Source: Hermodice carunculata (taxonomy: Eukaryota > Annelida > Polychaeta > Eunicida > Amphinomidae). Taken from it: DNA of 64,000 nucleotides. This document shows, one piece after another, positions 11,267 through 22,285 of this stretch. The DNA lies in the NCBI GenBank assembly GCA_964020975.1, contig OZ026623.1, forward strand, positions 88,148,588 to 88,212,587, given 5' to 3'. Below the pieces are notes generated by a model that did not search any database, was not told the origin of the DNA, and worked only from the letters and a program-made list of their open reading frames with translations. Position 1 is the stretch's first letter, and every line of letters begins with the position of its first letter. The position numbers and the translations under genes were made by a program.

Positions 11267-12022
11267 ATGGCACTAGCAATGCACAGCACAAGAGGCAACT
11301 CCACCTTATCACTGAGTGGCTCCAGGGCGCCATCTGCCACAGGCTCACGTCCTGGAAGTGCAACACGTAAGCATGGCTACAAACAAATCTCTACCGGGTC
11401 GACTGTTGATGAGACACTTTTTGGATCAACCGGCAACACAAAAGGGGCTAGACTTGGCTCTGACTGGTCAGGTAGTGACAGCTCGAAACCAATGTTATAC
11501 TGGAAAGCCTCGCCTTCACCACAAACTGATAACCAGGCTATTCCAAGCAGTGTTACGTCAGCTCGATCTCAAGTAAGCATGCTGCCAGACACAGCACGAT
11601 CTGCGACGTCCGGACGTGGCACCCCCAGAAAACACGTCTATAAAAAACTGAAACACACACCAACTTTTATTGACGAGACCCTATTTGGACCAAAAATACC
11701 AGCACCTGATTTCCCAGCCCCATGGGAAACTCCAGGTCAAAATAAACCAAAGCCGTTTTGGTATGATCCAACCGACTACAGAGCCAAGGCAGCTGAGGAA
11801 GGTACTCCAAGATCGGCACATGGAATGCCGAGTCACCGGCCACTAAGTGTGGCAAGTCGACCACCAAGTGGCGGGGGATTTTATACTCATAGGCCGGACA
11901 GTGCATTCAGTGGCTTTATGTCAGCCAGACCAGACAGCCGCCAAATGAACCACAGACCTGCCAGTGGAACAAAAAAGACAATGTCAACAAACAGTTTGGC
12001 TAATAGACCAGTGTGGAAGTGA
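11267..12022 (+). CDS. RITA1: RITA1: RBPJ-interacting and tubulin-associated protein
   Basis: Encodes 251 residues. In vertebrates RITA1 binds RBPJ/CSL, carries it out of the nucleus and dampens Notch signalling, and it also binds tubulin and coats microtubules. Family landmarks visible here are VDETLFG at 47-53 and IDETLFG at 135-141, the duplicated YxDE(T/S)LFG signature of the family, each preceded by a basic KHGYK or KHVYK block. PFWYDP at 163-168 may be the Trp motif that contacts RBPJ. A Ser/Arg/Pro-rich C-terminal half ends in RPVWK, equivalent to the human PPWK end. The whole frame lies in one exon: a splice acceptor TTTTCAG ends at 11243, and the ATG is 23 bases further on. The exon is in frame upstream of the ATG, so an additional upstream coding exon cannot be excluded. 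Low complexity, no membrane segments. Length is close to the human protein (269). Confidence 0.9.
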   Translation: MALAMHSTRGNSTLSLSGSRAPSATGSRPGSATRKHGYKQISTGSTVDETLFGSTGNTKGARLGSDWSGSDSSKPMLYWKASPSPQTDNQAIPSSVTSARSQVSMLPDTARSATSGRGTPRKHVYKKLKHTPTFIDETLFGPKIPAPDFPAPWETPGQNKPKPFWYDPTDYRAKAAEEGTPRSAHGMPSHRPLSVASRPPSGGGFYTHRPDSAFSGFMSARPDSRQMNHRPASGTKKTMSTNSLANRPVWK

Positions 12023-12765
12023 TCTTGTGCCCAGACCAACCTTAACATGTTCACATTACTTGATATTACTGGAATTACATAAATCGTCTTGCCTCATGAA
12101 GCTCAACTTCTTGTACATGTACTTAGCTATAGATTATATGACTTGTCAGTATCTCATTAAAATAAGAGTGATATATCGAATGTGCCAAGTGGTTTGGATT
12201 AGTAAATTTAAGCTTTTCTGAATGGTCAAAGTTTCTATTCATGCATGTAACTTTGGCCGATTTGATAGTTTAATTACTGGAGACATATTTATCAGTAACA
12301 ACTGATTAATTTTTTTAAGCATACATTTTTATCCACAAATAATAATTTCCATGCCTGACAAAGAAATTTTAAAAAGCAAAATTTTAGTTTCTTAAATTAT
12401 CAGCTAAGGCAGATGGAAAACACAAAATAAAATTTTCTGTTTTTATTACCATGAACTGTACTAAAGTTCATGTATGTGGGAAATTTGTGCTCATGCAGTA
12501 TATATTTTTTCAGTTTGAGAAATTGAAAATGTTTTTGAGTGGATGAACATGTCAGATTTTCACAGCTTTGCAAGAAAATATGTCTTACAATGGCAATGGG
12601 TGTATTGATGCAGTTGGCCTTGCCGAAGGAAAAGATTATTAAAAGAGTTATCAATCATTCTACTTTAACAGTATACATGACAGAATCATTTAGAAGTTCC
12701 ATTCTGGGACACTGAAATTATCTTGAGCACCATAAACCTCCAACTGCCATCTTTAAGTGCATGGA

Positions 12766-12771
12766 AATAAA
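12766..12771 (+). terminator. Candidate polyadenylation signal of RITA1
   Basis: AATAAA about 745 bases past the RITA1 stop, followed by GT-rich sequence (GTTTGTGCAC). No earlier canonical AATAAA follows the stop; an ATTAAA at about 12156 is an alternative that would give a 0.15 kb tail. Confidence 0.45.
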
Positions 12772-14572
12772 CTGACTTTGATAGACTTGGAGTTTGTGCA
12801 CAAAGTCTGTCAATAAGCAGGGATTTATATTACATGGGCATGATATTGCAGAAGTTTACTGTATTTCACTGAGAAGTTGTACATAAATATCATAAGAGGC
12901 ATGTATTGCAGAATAGACCCTTTTAGGACCCAAGAGGGCAGCACTTGAGGGTGATCATTTGCATAAATTTACTATGTACAACAAATACCTGGTTTGAAGC
13001 CTTTGTTTTTAAGCAAATATCCAAATTTATGTAACTGAACACTGTCAAGTGCTGCCACCTGGGGTCCTAAATTCCACTATGTTGTATTTCATCACTGGGT
13101 TGCTCACAGTTATCATTATTATAGTGAGCATACAGAGATACTGCACTCTTTTTTTATGTCACCCACACCTCCTGCAAAAGGCATAGATAATGATAGTTAT
13201 GTAAGCTGATACATTCCAAATATATACATTCACATATAATTAACTTGTCACAATCAGCTGACCACTATAAGCCAGCTAAGGTAGACTGGCCTAAACCGAC
13301 ATTTACAATATAGTCGAATGATGTCAAATATTTTCTTGGATTTTTGTAGTTATGATGCATGGCAAGATTTACATTTCCAGTTTTGGCCTCTACGTGAAAC
13401 TGTTGGAGTGGCAAATTGGTATACAGAAGGAAAAAAACTTAAATTTTCTATACAATTTTTTTCCATTGCTCATCTACATGTAAAAAGTGCAAACTTGGCA
13501 TCAACTAGCCTCCTGGCCTTTAGCATATTTTTGTAGTCATGATAATGATGACGTCATTTCTATGTCCATGATAATTGTGAATAAGCCCAAAACAATCCTA
13601 GGCCTTATATAATCCTCATGATTTATTGTTGGAAGCATATTTCCTGTGTAGTAGTTAAAATTAGGTGCTCAAACTCGTGTTATGTTCATACATGTAGATA
13701 TTTTGAACATTGCTGACCTTGTGACTTTTGTAGAAGAGTGTAGTTATAAAATTAATGTCTCTTTGTGTACATGTATATGAAATGTCAGGGTTTTCCCAAG
13801 GAAATTCTTAAAGAGTAGGGAGATCGCTCAAAATAGCTTCAATGGAAAAATAAAATCCCCAGCTGTCTGTTCAATATAATGGCTGGGGGGGGGGGCCAAA
13901 TTTAAAGCCGTAAATTTTGATGTAAAGTGCTAGAGTTTTAGGTCTATAGCGCTTTGGAAAAAACCCTGAAATATCTACAAAAATGAAAGTGAAAAACTGA
14001 AAGTTGCCCTGCATGTATTTGTAAAGAGTATACTTCAGGAATGGTCGATCAACTACATGTACATGTATCTTTCAGCTGAACCCACAGTTGCTTGTAACAT
14101 TCAGTCAGTGAAGCATTCATCCTAATAAGACTACGGTGGACCTAGAACCACTATGTCGACAGAGCTCCATCTGATGATGTGGTGGTTCTAGGCCCCCCCC
14201 TCCCCCTATCTTATTAGTGCAAATGATCGACTACACCGATGAGTACACGATACTTTATTGCAGATAAGGCCCTAGGTGGGTCACTGCATGTACCGATGTT
14301 CTGGGTTCACCCTCTTACTTATTAGCAGTGTCAAGTGCTTGACTGACTGAATGTTACGAGGGAGTGCCTGTGGCTGAACCTGACAATCTGATAGCAATCG
14401 GTAAATGGTGACACGGTAGCAATTTTAACAGATTAACTAAGCTTCTTGTGCATGTATTTTCCATCAACTTTGAACCTTTTAACGGGAAGGAAAAATGGAA
14501 ATTCCTGTACCCATCCTGCAAAGAGTACTTCAGTCACATAGGCTATAGTTGCATATTGCTGTGAGTTTCCAT
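12772..14572. other. No gene seen downstream of RITA1
   Basis: AT-rich DNA with no protein-like frame. It contains a G-run at 13886-13895 and repeated ACATGTA words. Two halves of an inverted repeat lie at 12930-12965 (AGGACCCAAGAGGGCAGCAC) and 13045-13075 (GTGCTGCCACCTGGGGTCCT), which suggests a roughly 150-bp foldback element. CCACTATGTCGAC and AGAACCACTATG words near 14140 also recur inverted. Confidence 0.4.
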
Positions 14573-14625
14573 TAAGATTAAGATTAAGATTAAGATTCTT
14601 TTATTGCAGACTCACGGTCCATTGT
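14573..14625 (-). mobile_element. 3' terminus of a minus-strand LINE with hexamer tail
   Basis: Read leftward: GGACCGTGAGTCTGCAATAA, an AAAGAATCTTAA stretch, then four TCTTAA hexamers. A short tandem-repeat tail directly after an AATAAA-type signal is how CR1/L2-like LINEs end, instead of poly(A). No coding part is recognisable upstream (14626-15000), so the copy is very short. Confidence 0.45.
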
Positions 14626-15134
14626 ATTTGCAATTTAATAATGTTAAAACCAATGTATGCAGACACACCAATTTAATATATGATGAGAATTAAATCTAGT
14701 TGTACAGTTGAAATGTAAATTTCAGTACCGTAGATACAAAAATAAGTAAGTTGAATGCATTTGTGGTCATTTGAACATACAATCTGACCACAAAATGACT
14801 GCCAGTGTTGAAGAAACCAGTGGAGTGAAACAGTAGCATAATAGCTTTATACAGTACCTCATTAATTATTTCTGTATTGTATAAATATGTAGCAGTTGGG
14901 TTGTTTTTTTGTGATGTGAAATTCTACTAGGCTGCTGAGAAGACCCCCCCCCGCCCCCCCATCATGCCCATGTGGATACAACTCAAACACACAGGCTGCC
15001 TATTCCGTATATCCATTTACCTATAGGTATAGAGCATATCATTTACATGGATTGTGAAGCAGGCCAGGCCTATATTAAGGCCAAAAAAATTGTTTGTTTC
15101 CCCTAATGCGACTGACCCATCTCTAAGCCTCCCT

Positions 15135-15213
15135 AAATAATAATAATGAAAATAATAATAAATAAATGAATGAATAAATAAATAAAAAATAAATAAATAA
15201 ATGAATGAATGAA

Positions 15214-15284
<71 letters not shown>

Positions 15285-15304
15285 ATTAAATAAATAAATA
15301 AAAA
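15135..15304. repeat. (AAAT)n microsatellite
   Basis: About 170 bp of AAAT repeats with scattered ATGA variants at the left end. It is flanked by C-rich and poly(A) stretches (14944-14960, 15374-15387). Confidence 0.95.
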
Positions 15305-15305
15305 C

Positions 15306-16421
15306 ACCTACCTACCCAATATTGTGGAATAATTAACAAAGAAAACATACTGACCCACCCGAATTGTCAGACTTAAAAAAAAAAAAACTATGCCTAGCTA
15401 CCTACCCCCCAAAAGTTTGGTCTGTTAGGGGAGAAACACACTATATTCTCTTTTTTTGTTTTGTTTTATTGATTTATTTACATACTTATTTATTTGTGTG
15501 TCTGTTTATTTATTTTACTGATGATGTTCTGCAGAATACTCTATGAATGTTGTATAATGACAACATTTACCAATGAATGACTCTGTCATCAAAATACCAT
15601 GTTTGGGCAAACAGTTCTAAGGTAACTGATTACACATAAAAGTGGAACTCATACATTCTTACAAATGCAATGAATTATGAAAATCAGCAGGAGTCAAATG
15701 TTCACACACAGTTTCACTAAAATTTACTTAAAATCAACAGACATAAGACTACAGATGCCCTTGTGCACTGTCAAGACTTGATGCTTTAATTGTGTTACCA
15801 TACCTACATGTACATGTGAGTTATTTATCAGAATGATGTACAATTATCAGCATGTTTAAAAAATGATAAAAAGATAAACAAATAATTCAATTCCAAAGGT
15901 ATGCAGCAGTTTGTTAATTTGTATTCAAAGGCTTCGGTCTTGCTCACCTGCCTGTTGTAAATTGCACATTTGTAACTGGATGTCGATACATGTAAAATTA
16001 AGTGAACATTGTATTTTTGTAATCAGCTGTCAACGTGGTCAACACATGTAAAAATAAAGTCAGCAATAAATAAAGTGAACGACAAATGATACCTGGCTGC
16101 ATTGTCTCTTGTGGATGGGTGAATGCTTGCAGAAATAAAATTAAAGCTCAGATCACTTTTGTGACACCGTAATTTGTGTGTCTGGTAGATCAGGGTAATT
16201 TTGAATATTATTGCAAATCATTTTCGTTGTAGAGTAGAAGTCCCCTTAGGGGAAGATGTGCCAAAATTTATACAAATATGTATTTCAGAGATGACAATTA
16301 TGCCTCTAGACATAATGTCCATGTATCAACATGCCTTTTTGTCCACTCGAAATTTCCAGCGAGTGTCTGATGGCATAAACATCAGTTGCTTCTTTTTGAC
16401 ATCAGGAATAACATTTCGTTA
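15306..16421. other. No recognisable feature
   Basis: Low-complexity T-rich and AAT-rich sequence with ACATGTACATGT words. No protein-like frame, RNA gene or clear repeat ends. Confidence 0.4.
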
Positions 16422-16455
16422 GTCAACAGCTTTCCTGTGTGCCAAGGAAAGCTGT
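16422..16455. repeat. Compact hairpin sharing the GTCAACAGCTTTCC arm
   Basis: GTCAACAGCTTTCC, ten unpaired bases, then GGAAAGCTGT. It is the same arm sequence as the hairpin of the piggyBac-like MITEs at 41.8 and 57.9 kb, but without recognisable family flanks on either side. It may be a core fragment. Confidence 0.55.
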
Positions 16456-16488
16456 CAAATCATCCCACAGAGGGTTTATGTTTCTAAA

Positions 16489-16992
16489 ATGTATGATATA
16501 CAGCAGAATCTTCCATTGAGACCACCTCTGTAAAGAGACCAATTCTATAGTCCCTGAGTTTACTGCCCTGTTGTTGTTGTTGTTGTTTTTTTTTTTTTTG
16601 GTGTTTTCGTTTTTGTTTATCCGTGACGACATTATGTGCAAGATTTAGACCAGCATATTTATTCAGATCTTATAAGGAGTTTCCACTGTATATGACATAC
16701 GTAAGTATAATAACATTCTGCATGTTGTGGGTAAGTGTGCATACATCGTGTACCTGCGTGTACTTCTGGATGGTACCCTGTTTCATAACACCCCACCCTT
16801 ACCCCTCCCACCACTCCGTGCCTTGGAACTCTCAAATTGTCCCATAAGAATTTACCTCAAAATTGGCTCCAAAAGAGAATAATGTATCAGTAAAGTGGTC
16901 CCTGTCCTGAGAGACGACTCCAATGAAAGATCACCTGTTGACAGACCGTAATTTGGTCCAGGGGTGGTCTGTTAAGACGGGTTTCATGATGA
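16489..16992. mobile_element. Mariner-like MITE, enlarged copy
   Basis: The left end TACAGCAGAATCTTCCATTG, with GAGACCACCTC after it, and the right end GGTGGTCTGTTAAGACGGGT, then TTCATGATG, match the terminal blocks of the TACAGTGAAACC family. Other copies are 160-185 bp and this span is about 500. The middle (about 16560-16860, with GTTGTTGTT and C-rich repeats) is probably a later insertion. Confidence 0.5.
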
Positions 16993-17930
16993 CTGAAGTA
17001 TGAATTCTTGAGGCAATACACAGACCATTGATAACAAGCGCTGTCACCAGATTTGTTGCTCTCATGTGCAGAAAGTGAGTTGGTTTCTTCTCATTATTCT
17101 GTACTCAGTGTGTGAAATATTTTATATAAACTTTTTCTTGGCATTCATTTGCCAAGATAATCGAAATGTACCAGTAGCATTTGGCAATTCCACAATATAT
17201 CATATAATTAAAAAAAAAAAAAAACAAACATAATATATTATCAACCTTAACATTAAACTTATTGTCAACTATTCAGGATAAATCTACATCATATTTGGGT
17301 ACCTGGCTATCAGTATTATTATACTACTATGTCCCAACTTTGAATCAATTTACTGTTAATATTCCACAAAATTTTAACATGAATTTTTTGTTCATTACTT
17401 GAATTTTTGGGCGATGGGGGGGGGGGGGGGAGGGGCTTTATTTGGCGTGATGGAAACTGATGTTGGTTCAATATTGGTTCTGGCAGTCCTGAGAAGTATT
17501 ATGTTGGACAAAGTAATTTCAAGTCAAATCTTAATCCAGCCTAAATCTTATGTCACATTCCAATATTAATGTACCAATTAATGTCAATCCATCCAATTAA
17601 GTTTGCCTGCTGGGAGACAGCAATATTGGTTGTAACATACTTTATTGACACAATTGGACAGCAATATTATATGAGTATGTTGTTACAACCATGGACCTAC
17701 TATCATACAACAGTTCGATGTATTCTATAACCTATTCAATTTTAGGTTAACTGGATGTTTATTGCAGGCATGTTGTCTGCAATGTGCAGGCAACATCAGC
17801 ATAGAGACACTATGCTTCCGACGTGCCTATGTTCCTCCACAATAGACCTTCACAGTTTCTGCATCATTGTATATGAGGAGCTTGCCACAGGCATCTGATC
17901 TAGGAAGGGTGTAATGGGGGGTTTTGGTAC

Positions 17931-18075
17931 GCTGGTACAGGTAATTATTTTTCTAGAGTACACAGTACGGAAAATAAAAATCTTTCAAAATTTTGGATAG
18001 TACGAAGTACGTAAAACAAGAGGGCTTCCAGTACGCCAGTACGGTAAATAAAAAGCCCCAGTACGCCAGTTTGGG
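17931..18075. repeat. Degenerate short repeats of GTACGnnAGTACG type
   Basis: GTACGCTGGTACAG, AGTACACAGTACGG, AGTACGAAGTACGT, AGTACGCCAGTACGG and AGTACGCCAGTTTGG recur within 145 bp, with GTAAATAAAA spacers. Each word is itself nearly palindromic. Confidence 0.6.
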
Positions 18076-18328
18076 AAATCCCTTACCGACCCTCATCTGG
18101 CCATACAGCAGGCTTGTGCTGGTACTGGGGTATTTTTGGTGGAAAGCAGTGATGGTCATCATCACAGTGTACAAGTGCGGAGTCCAGTTTGACAATGGTA
18201 TGTTAGCGGTGAAAGTGATGGCATTTACCACGAAGAGACACAAATACAATGCTTAAGAGCTAATAGTTTCTCCAATTCGCCTGATTATTGATCTCCATCC
18301 TTGCAGTCTTTACGTTTTATATTTGATA

Positions 18329-18511
18329 TACAGTGAAACCTTCCTATACTGAACACCCTTGGGACCGGGAAAAAAGTGTTCAGTATAGTGAGGTATTCGG
18401 TATGGGGATGTTTTATAGGATTGAAAGTATATATTTGGGACCGAGAAATGGTGTTCAGTATAGAGAGGTGTTCAGTATACGGAGGTGTTCGGTTAGAGTG
18501 GTTTTACTGTA
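18329..18511. mobile_element. Mariner-like MITE with internal GTTCAGTATAG repeats
   Basis: TA + CAGTGAAACCTTCCTATACT at the left and GAGTGGTTTTACTG + TA at the right give TA-flanked, imperfect terminal inverted repeats. The interior contains four GTTCAGTATAnNGAGGT words. Confidence 0.7.
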
Positions 18512-18736
18512 TTTTGGAACTTCTGTCTATGTAACAGCCTGACAATAAGTGAAGACAACAAGCAGTGAGACATGTTGATTAAGTATCAGCAACAGCTGGT
18601 TGTTCTACAGTCAATCCATGTGACTACTAAATAATGTGATATATGCAAACCTATAAATCTGAGTATCAGTCTGTCACACAACATATTAATTGAGCGACCA
18701 TTCACTGGTTTCTAGACTAATTGTCATATATTTTAG

Positions 18737-19060
18737 GGTATGGATTGCCAGACTATGAGTGTTATGATTGGAGACGCACTCATTGGCCATGTAAACATCT
18801 TTTTGCAATAATTACAATACAGCCAAGTTGGGGCTGGAATAAGCTTCCCACTCAATGCAAGGACTTTTCATCATTTATGAGGACTTTCTTGGAGTCAACA
18901 TCACTGAACAGGATAGTGGTACAGAGGCAACTGAAGATGTGTCAGATATAGACACAGACTTGGCAGCCGACATTGTGTGCAGAGAGATACCTGTGGAAGA
19001 AGACATCCATGTGAAAGAAGTTAGAGAAGAAACTGCCTCACATGGGCGATGATCTCTTCC
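18737..19060 (+). pseudogene. SWIM zinc-finger protein fragment, probably transposon-derived
   Basis: After a possible acceptor TATTTTAG (ending 18736) the frame reads GYGLPDYECYDWRRTHWPCK, then HLFAI and PSWGWNKLP. The CxCxnCxH spacing (C18759 region, CKH) is that of a SWIM zinc finger, and the DWRRTxWPCKH wording is common in repeat-derived invertebrate genes. After about 18860 the reading continues in another frame as DFLGVNITEQDSGTEATEDV and then an acidic DIDTDLAADI block to a stop at 19052, so one frameshift separates the two parts. Further coding-like traces run to about 19200. No start, catalytic domain or partner exon is visible. I read it as a decayed fragment; a sequencing indel in a live gene is the alternative. 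Confidence 0.5.
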
Positions 19061-21223
19061 TGCCTATCCTTCCAGCTACCCCGAGGAAAGTAATGTCCCT
19101 GGATCAAGAGGCAAGGTGTGCCTAAGAGAGACAACTGATAAGGTTGATGGACTGCCTCTCATAAGTGGTACACTATCAGTATAAGAGGGAGACAAATTCA
19201 CTTTTGATATTTCAACAGGTAAGCAACGTACATGCTTGCGGAATTTTGGACGGCTCCCTGGTCCTGTTCCATGCTGGTCCCAGTTTGAGGAGAAATTTAT
19301 ACTTTCACAGGTCACACTCTTGTCAGAAAAAATTCCACAGTCACAGAGAAAATTTACATTTACAAAATTACAGAGTGAAAATAATTTAGTAACTCTTCAT
19401 GAAAATAAGGATACTTTTTCATGAAGAATATTGACAAATTATTTTACTTTTACCATTTCACATTGCAGAATACTTTTTAATTAATTACATGTTGTGCAAA
19501 ATACCCCTTTTATGCAAGCAAGGTTTACATTTTAAAATCTTACGTGTAGTTGTACCCCCCTCCTCCACAAATACTGCTGTTCAGTCTATCTCTCCTGTTC
19601 CAGTTTTGTCATTGTATATTCTCTAATTAATCATTATCACCAAGTTCAAAGTAAGTTTGGTACTCTAATCACAGGTTTCCCTAAATGACAACAAAATTCT
19701 GTCATGTTGAATATGCTGTCCATGTATGTATAAAATTGTCAAAGAACTACAAGAAATATTTGTAATTACTTACCTTGATAAGGTAGGTAACAATTTGGAA
19801 TCATCTGCCAAAAATACAATCTGGATGTTTTGAAAAATGAACTGGCATAAACAATATTTCAGACATGAGGAAATGTCGTATATAAATTACAGAAACAATC
19901 TATTGATAATTTGATAGATATGCATGAGGATGAGATGAAAAGACATTTTAATATCAAAATTTCTGAAGATGACTCCTCTATTTCACTTTTGTTCTGGATA
20001 CTAAATGACATAAAAAAAAACCTTTTAAATTCATAGCTGGTGCTTCAAAATGTAGAACAAGCCAAACTTTCTAACAATCTCTGGATATTTACAGCAAAAT
20101 TTGAAGAAATATTTGATGAAAAGTGCATATTTGAATCCACTTGACTCAGTTTATTGTAAGAAAATTTGGATCTGAATGCAAAGTCCTGAAATTTAGAACA
20201 AATACGACCAATCTCAAACTTTGTGACAAAAATGTATTATATCCAACAGTTTCGAACGTTTGTGATAGACTTTAATGCAAAACCTGTCATTACTGACCCG
20301 AATATCCAAGTCCAGAAACGCATCTCTGAAACTATCTGAATATCTCTGAAACTATCTGAATCCGACATATTTAGCAATTTACCCGAGTAATCGCCAGAGC
20401 TCTAATATCTACTTTATATTTCCTTGCACTGAAGGTTAGTCAAAAGCTGAGTGATTTTGCATGAGGAACATGAAATGACAGATTTGCTTTAAAGCAAATA
20501 TTTCTTTTCTAGTTCCCGCCTGACTTTTCTGTTCAGAACTCGTATCACAATCTTTGGAGTGTGCACATCTTACGAAGTGCATTGGTCAGTTTTGGACCGT
20601 AAAATTTCAGAAGCCCGTGAGACGCAAAACTTAAAAAAAAAGGTTATCGTTCAACCGCTGTGGACCCGTAAGTACAAGGGCTGTCGTAACTTGACTGTTT
20701 CATGTTATAACGGTGCTCATTTGAAATATGACGTATTCATATATTCATATTGACAGAGGGCGTGTGCAGAAAACTCCAACATACTCAGTGTAAATATTTT
20801 CAAGATATCATATACATTTCATTTCAGCTATCTCAAATTATATTTCAGATATCCTAAATTAAATTTGAGATAGCTTTTGAAAAGGGCTTCATCAAAGATA
20901 CCTTTAATGTAACCTCACGTGTCTTACATTCAGTCTAAGATACAATCCCATGTTTTATATGTTCGCAAAAAGATCCAGTAATATCACATTGTTTACTGAA
21001 TTAGGCGTTTACCCTCTGGCAACAAGGTTTAGTGAGATTAGTTACGAATTTTACATTTAGAAACAGACAGTTAGTAGTATAGTTTTGCTTGTAATTTTAA
21101 CTTTGCAAAAGAGTATGAATTTCATCAGATTTCGCAAAATGTTGAAATGTCGGGTCATTCACTAACGTTTCCCATCCACTTTTAAACAATAGCGTAAAAA
21201 AAATTTTATTTAGCGTAAAAATT
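19061..21223. other. No gene seen
   Basis: AT-rich sequence without protein-like frames. TATCTGAATATCTCTGAAAC is directly duplicated at about 20330-20360. ATCTCAAATTATATTTCAGA with AATTTGAGATAG at 20829-20876 forms a small inverted repeat. Confidence 0.4.
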
Positions 21224-21283
21224 TCATGATGAGCAATTACGGAAGCCTAATGAGTCATTAGGCTTCCGTAATCGATCATCATG
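21224..21283. repeat. Perfect 18-bp palindrome with longer imperfect arms
   Basis: ATTACGGAAGCCTAATGA at 21236-21253, one base, then its exact reverse complement at 21255-21272. Outside it, CATGATGAGCA and CGATCATCATG extend the pairing imperfectly to 21224-21283. Confidence 0.9.
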
Positions 21284-21336
21284 CGATTTTTCCACATACA
21301 TGTAGGGCCTACGTTCAAGATTAATTTAGTTGTAAT

Positions 21337-21616
21337 TCTTCTTCTTCTTCTTCTTCTCTCTCCTCCTCCTCCTCCTCCTCCTCCTCCTCCTCCTCCTCCT
21401 CCTCCTCCTCCTCCTCCTCCTCCTCCTCCTCCTCCTCCTCCTCCTCCTCCTCCTCCTCCTTCTCCTTCTCCTTCTCCTTCTCCTTCTCCTTCTCCTTCTC
21501 CTTCTTCTTCTTCTTCTTCTTCTTCTTCTTCTTCTTCTTCTTCTTCTTCTTCTTCTTCTTCTTCTTCTTCTTCTTCTTCTTCTCTTCTTCTTCTTCTTCT
21601 TCTTCTTCTTCTTCTT
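21337..21616. repeat. 280-bp pure pyrimidine tract (TTC/TCC/TTCTCC)n
   Basis: Only C and T on the plus strand: TTC repeats, then about 36 TCC repeats, then TTCTCC hexamers, then TTC repeats. Long mirror-symmetric polypyrimidine tracts can adopt H-DNA. Directly after it, 21620-21710 carries GTATCGGGTATC and GATACCCGGTACCCGATACC, an inverted pair. Confidence 0.95.
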
Positions 21617-22138
21617 TGCCAGTATCGGGTATCAGGTGACTTTTCGATCCGATAACGGATACTGCAAAAAAGGCCCGATACCCGGTACCCGATACCAGTA
21701 TTGGACCATCCTTACTCATGACACTGCTACCAATATTATTTGGAAAAACTCGTAATTACGTGGTTTTTCTCGTAATTACGAGTTTTTTCTTGCAATGACG
21801 TAACGACCTTTAAAAAATTTTGTCTCTTCACAATTGTCATTTGTATAATTGTGTTGTTTAGGCCTCGGTGTCTAGAAAGAATACCATACCAGCACACGCT
21901 ATTTGTATTGTGATGTTATAATAAAGGCTATTCATGTATTCCTTTATTCAGTTTAAGGGGTTTCTTAAATTTATATTCTTGAATTTATATTAAAATAACA
22001 TCTCCCCCCCCCCCAAGATATTTTATATGAATGTAGGCCTATCTTCATGTAGGTTAGTATTGTAAGGTGTGGGCTGTAGCCTATTTTCCAGACACAGTGA
22101 CGCCCTTGACGTGTTGGAAGGGCCATATGTACAAATAA

Positions 22139-22285
22139 TTTTTCGGAATATTGAACTCTAGGCATAATGATTCTTCGAACACTGGACCCTTGGAATACTG
22201 GACCTTCGGACCGTCTGCCACTTTTCGGAACTGTGGCCCTTTGGAACACTGACCTTTAGAAACTATGGACCTTCGGAATACGGAG
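22139..22285. repeat. Degenerate minisatellite, TTCGGAAYACTGGACC units
   Basis: About eight imperfect units of roughly 16-20 bp: TTCGGAATATTGAAC, TTCGAACACTGGACC, TTGGAATACTGGACC, TTCGGAACTGTGGCC, TTTGGAACACTGACC, TTCGGAATACGGAGCC. Confidence 0.75.

Noticed and set aside
15017-15307. Leu-Phe-Ile-Tyr repeat frame resembling membrane segments
   Set aside because: Translation of (AAAT)n.
21281-21719. Long open frames on both strands (Pro/Ser/Leu-rich and Glu/Lys-rich)
   Set aside because: They are translations of the (TCC)n/(TTC)n tract, with no flanking coding signal.
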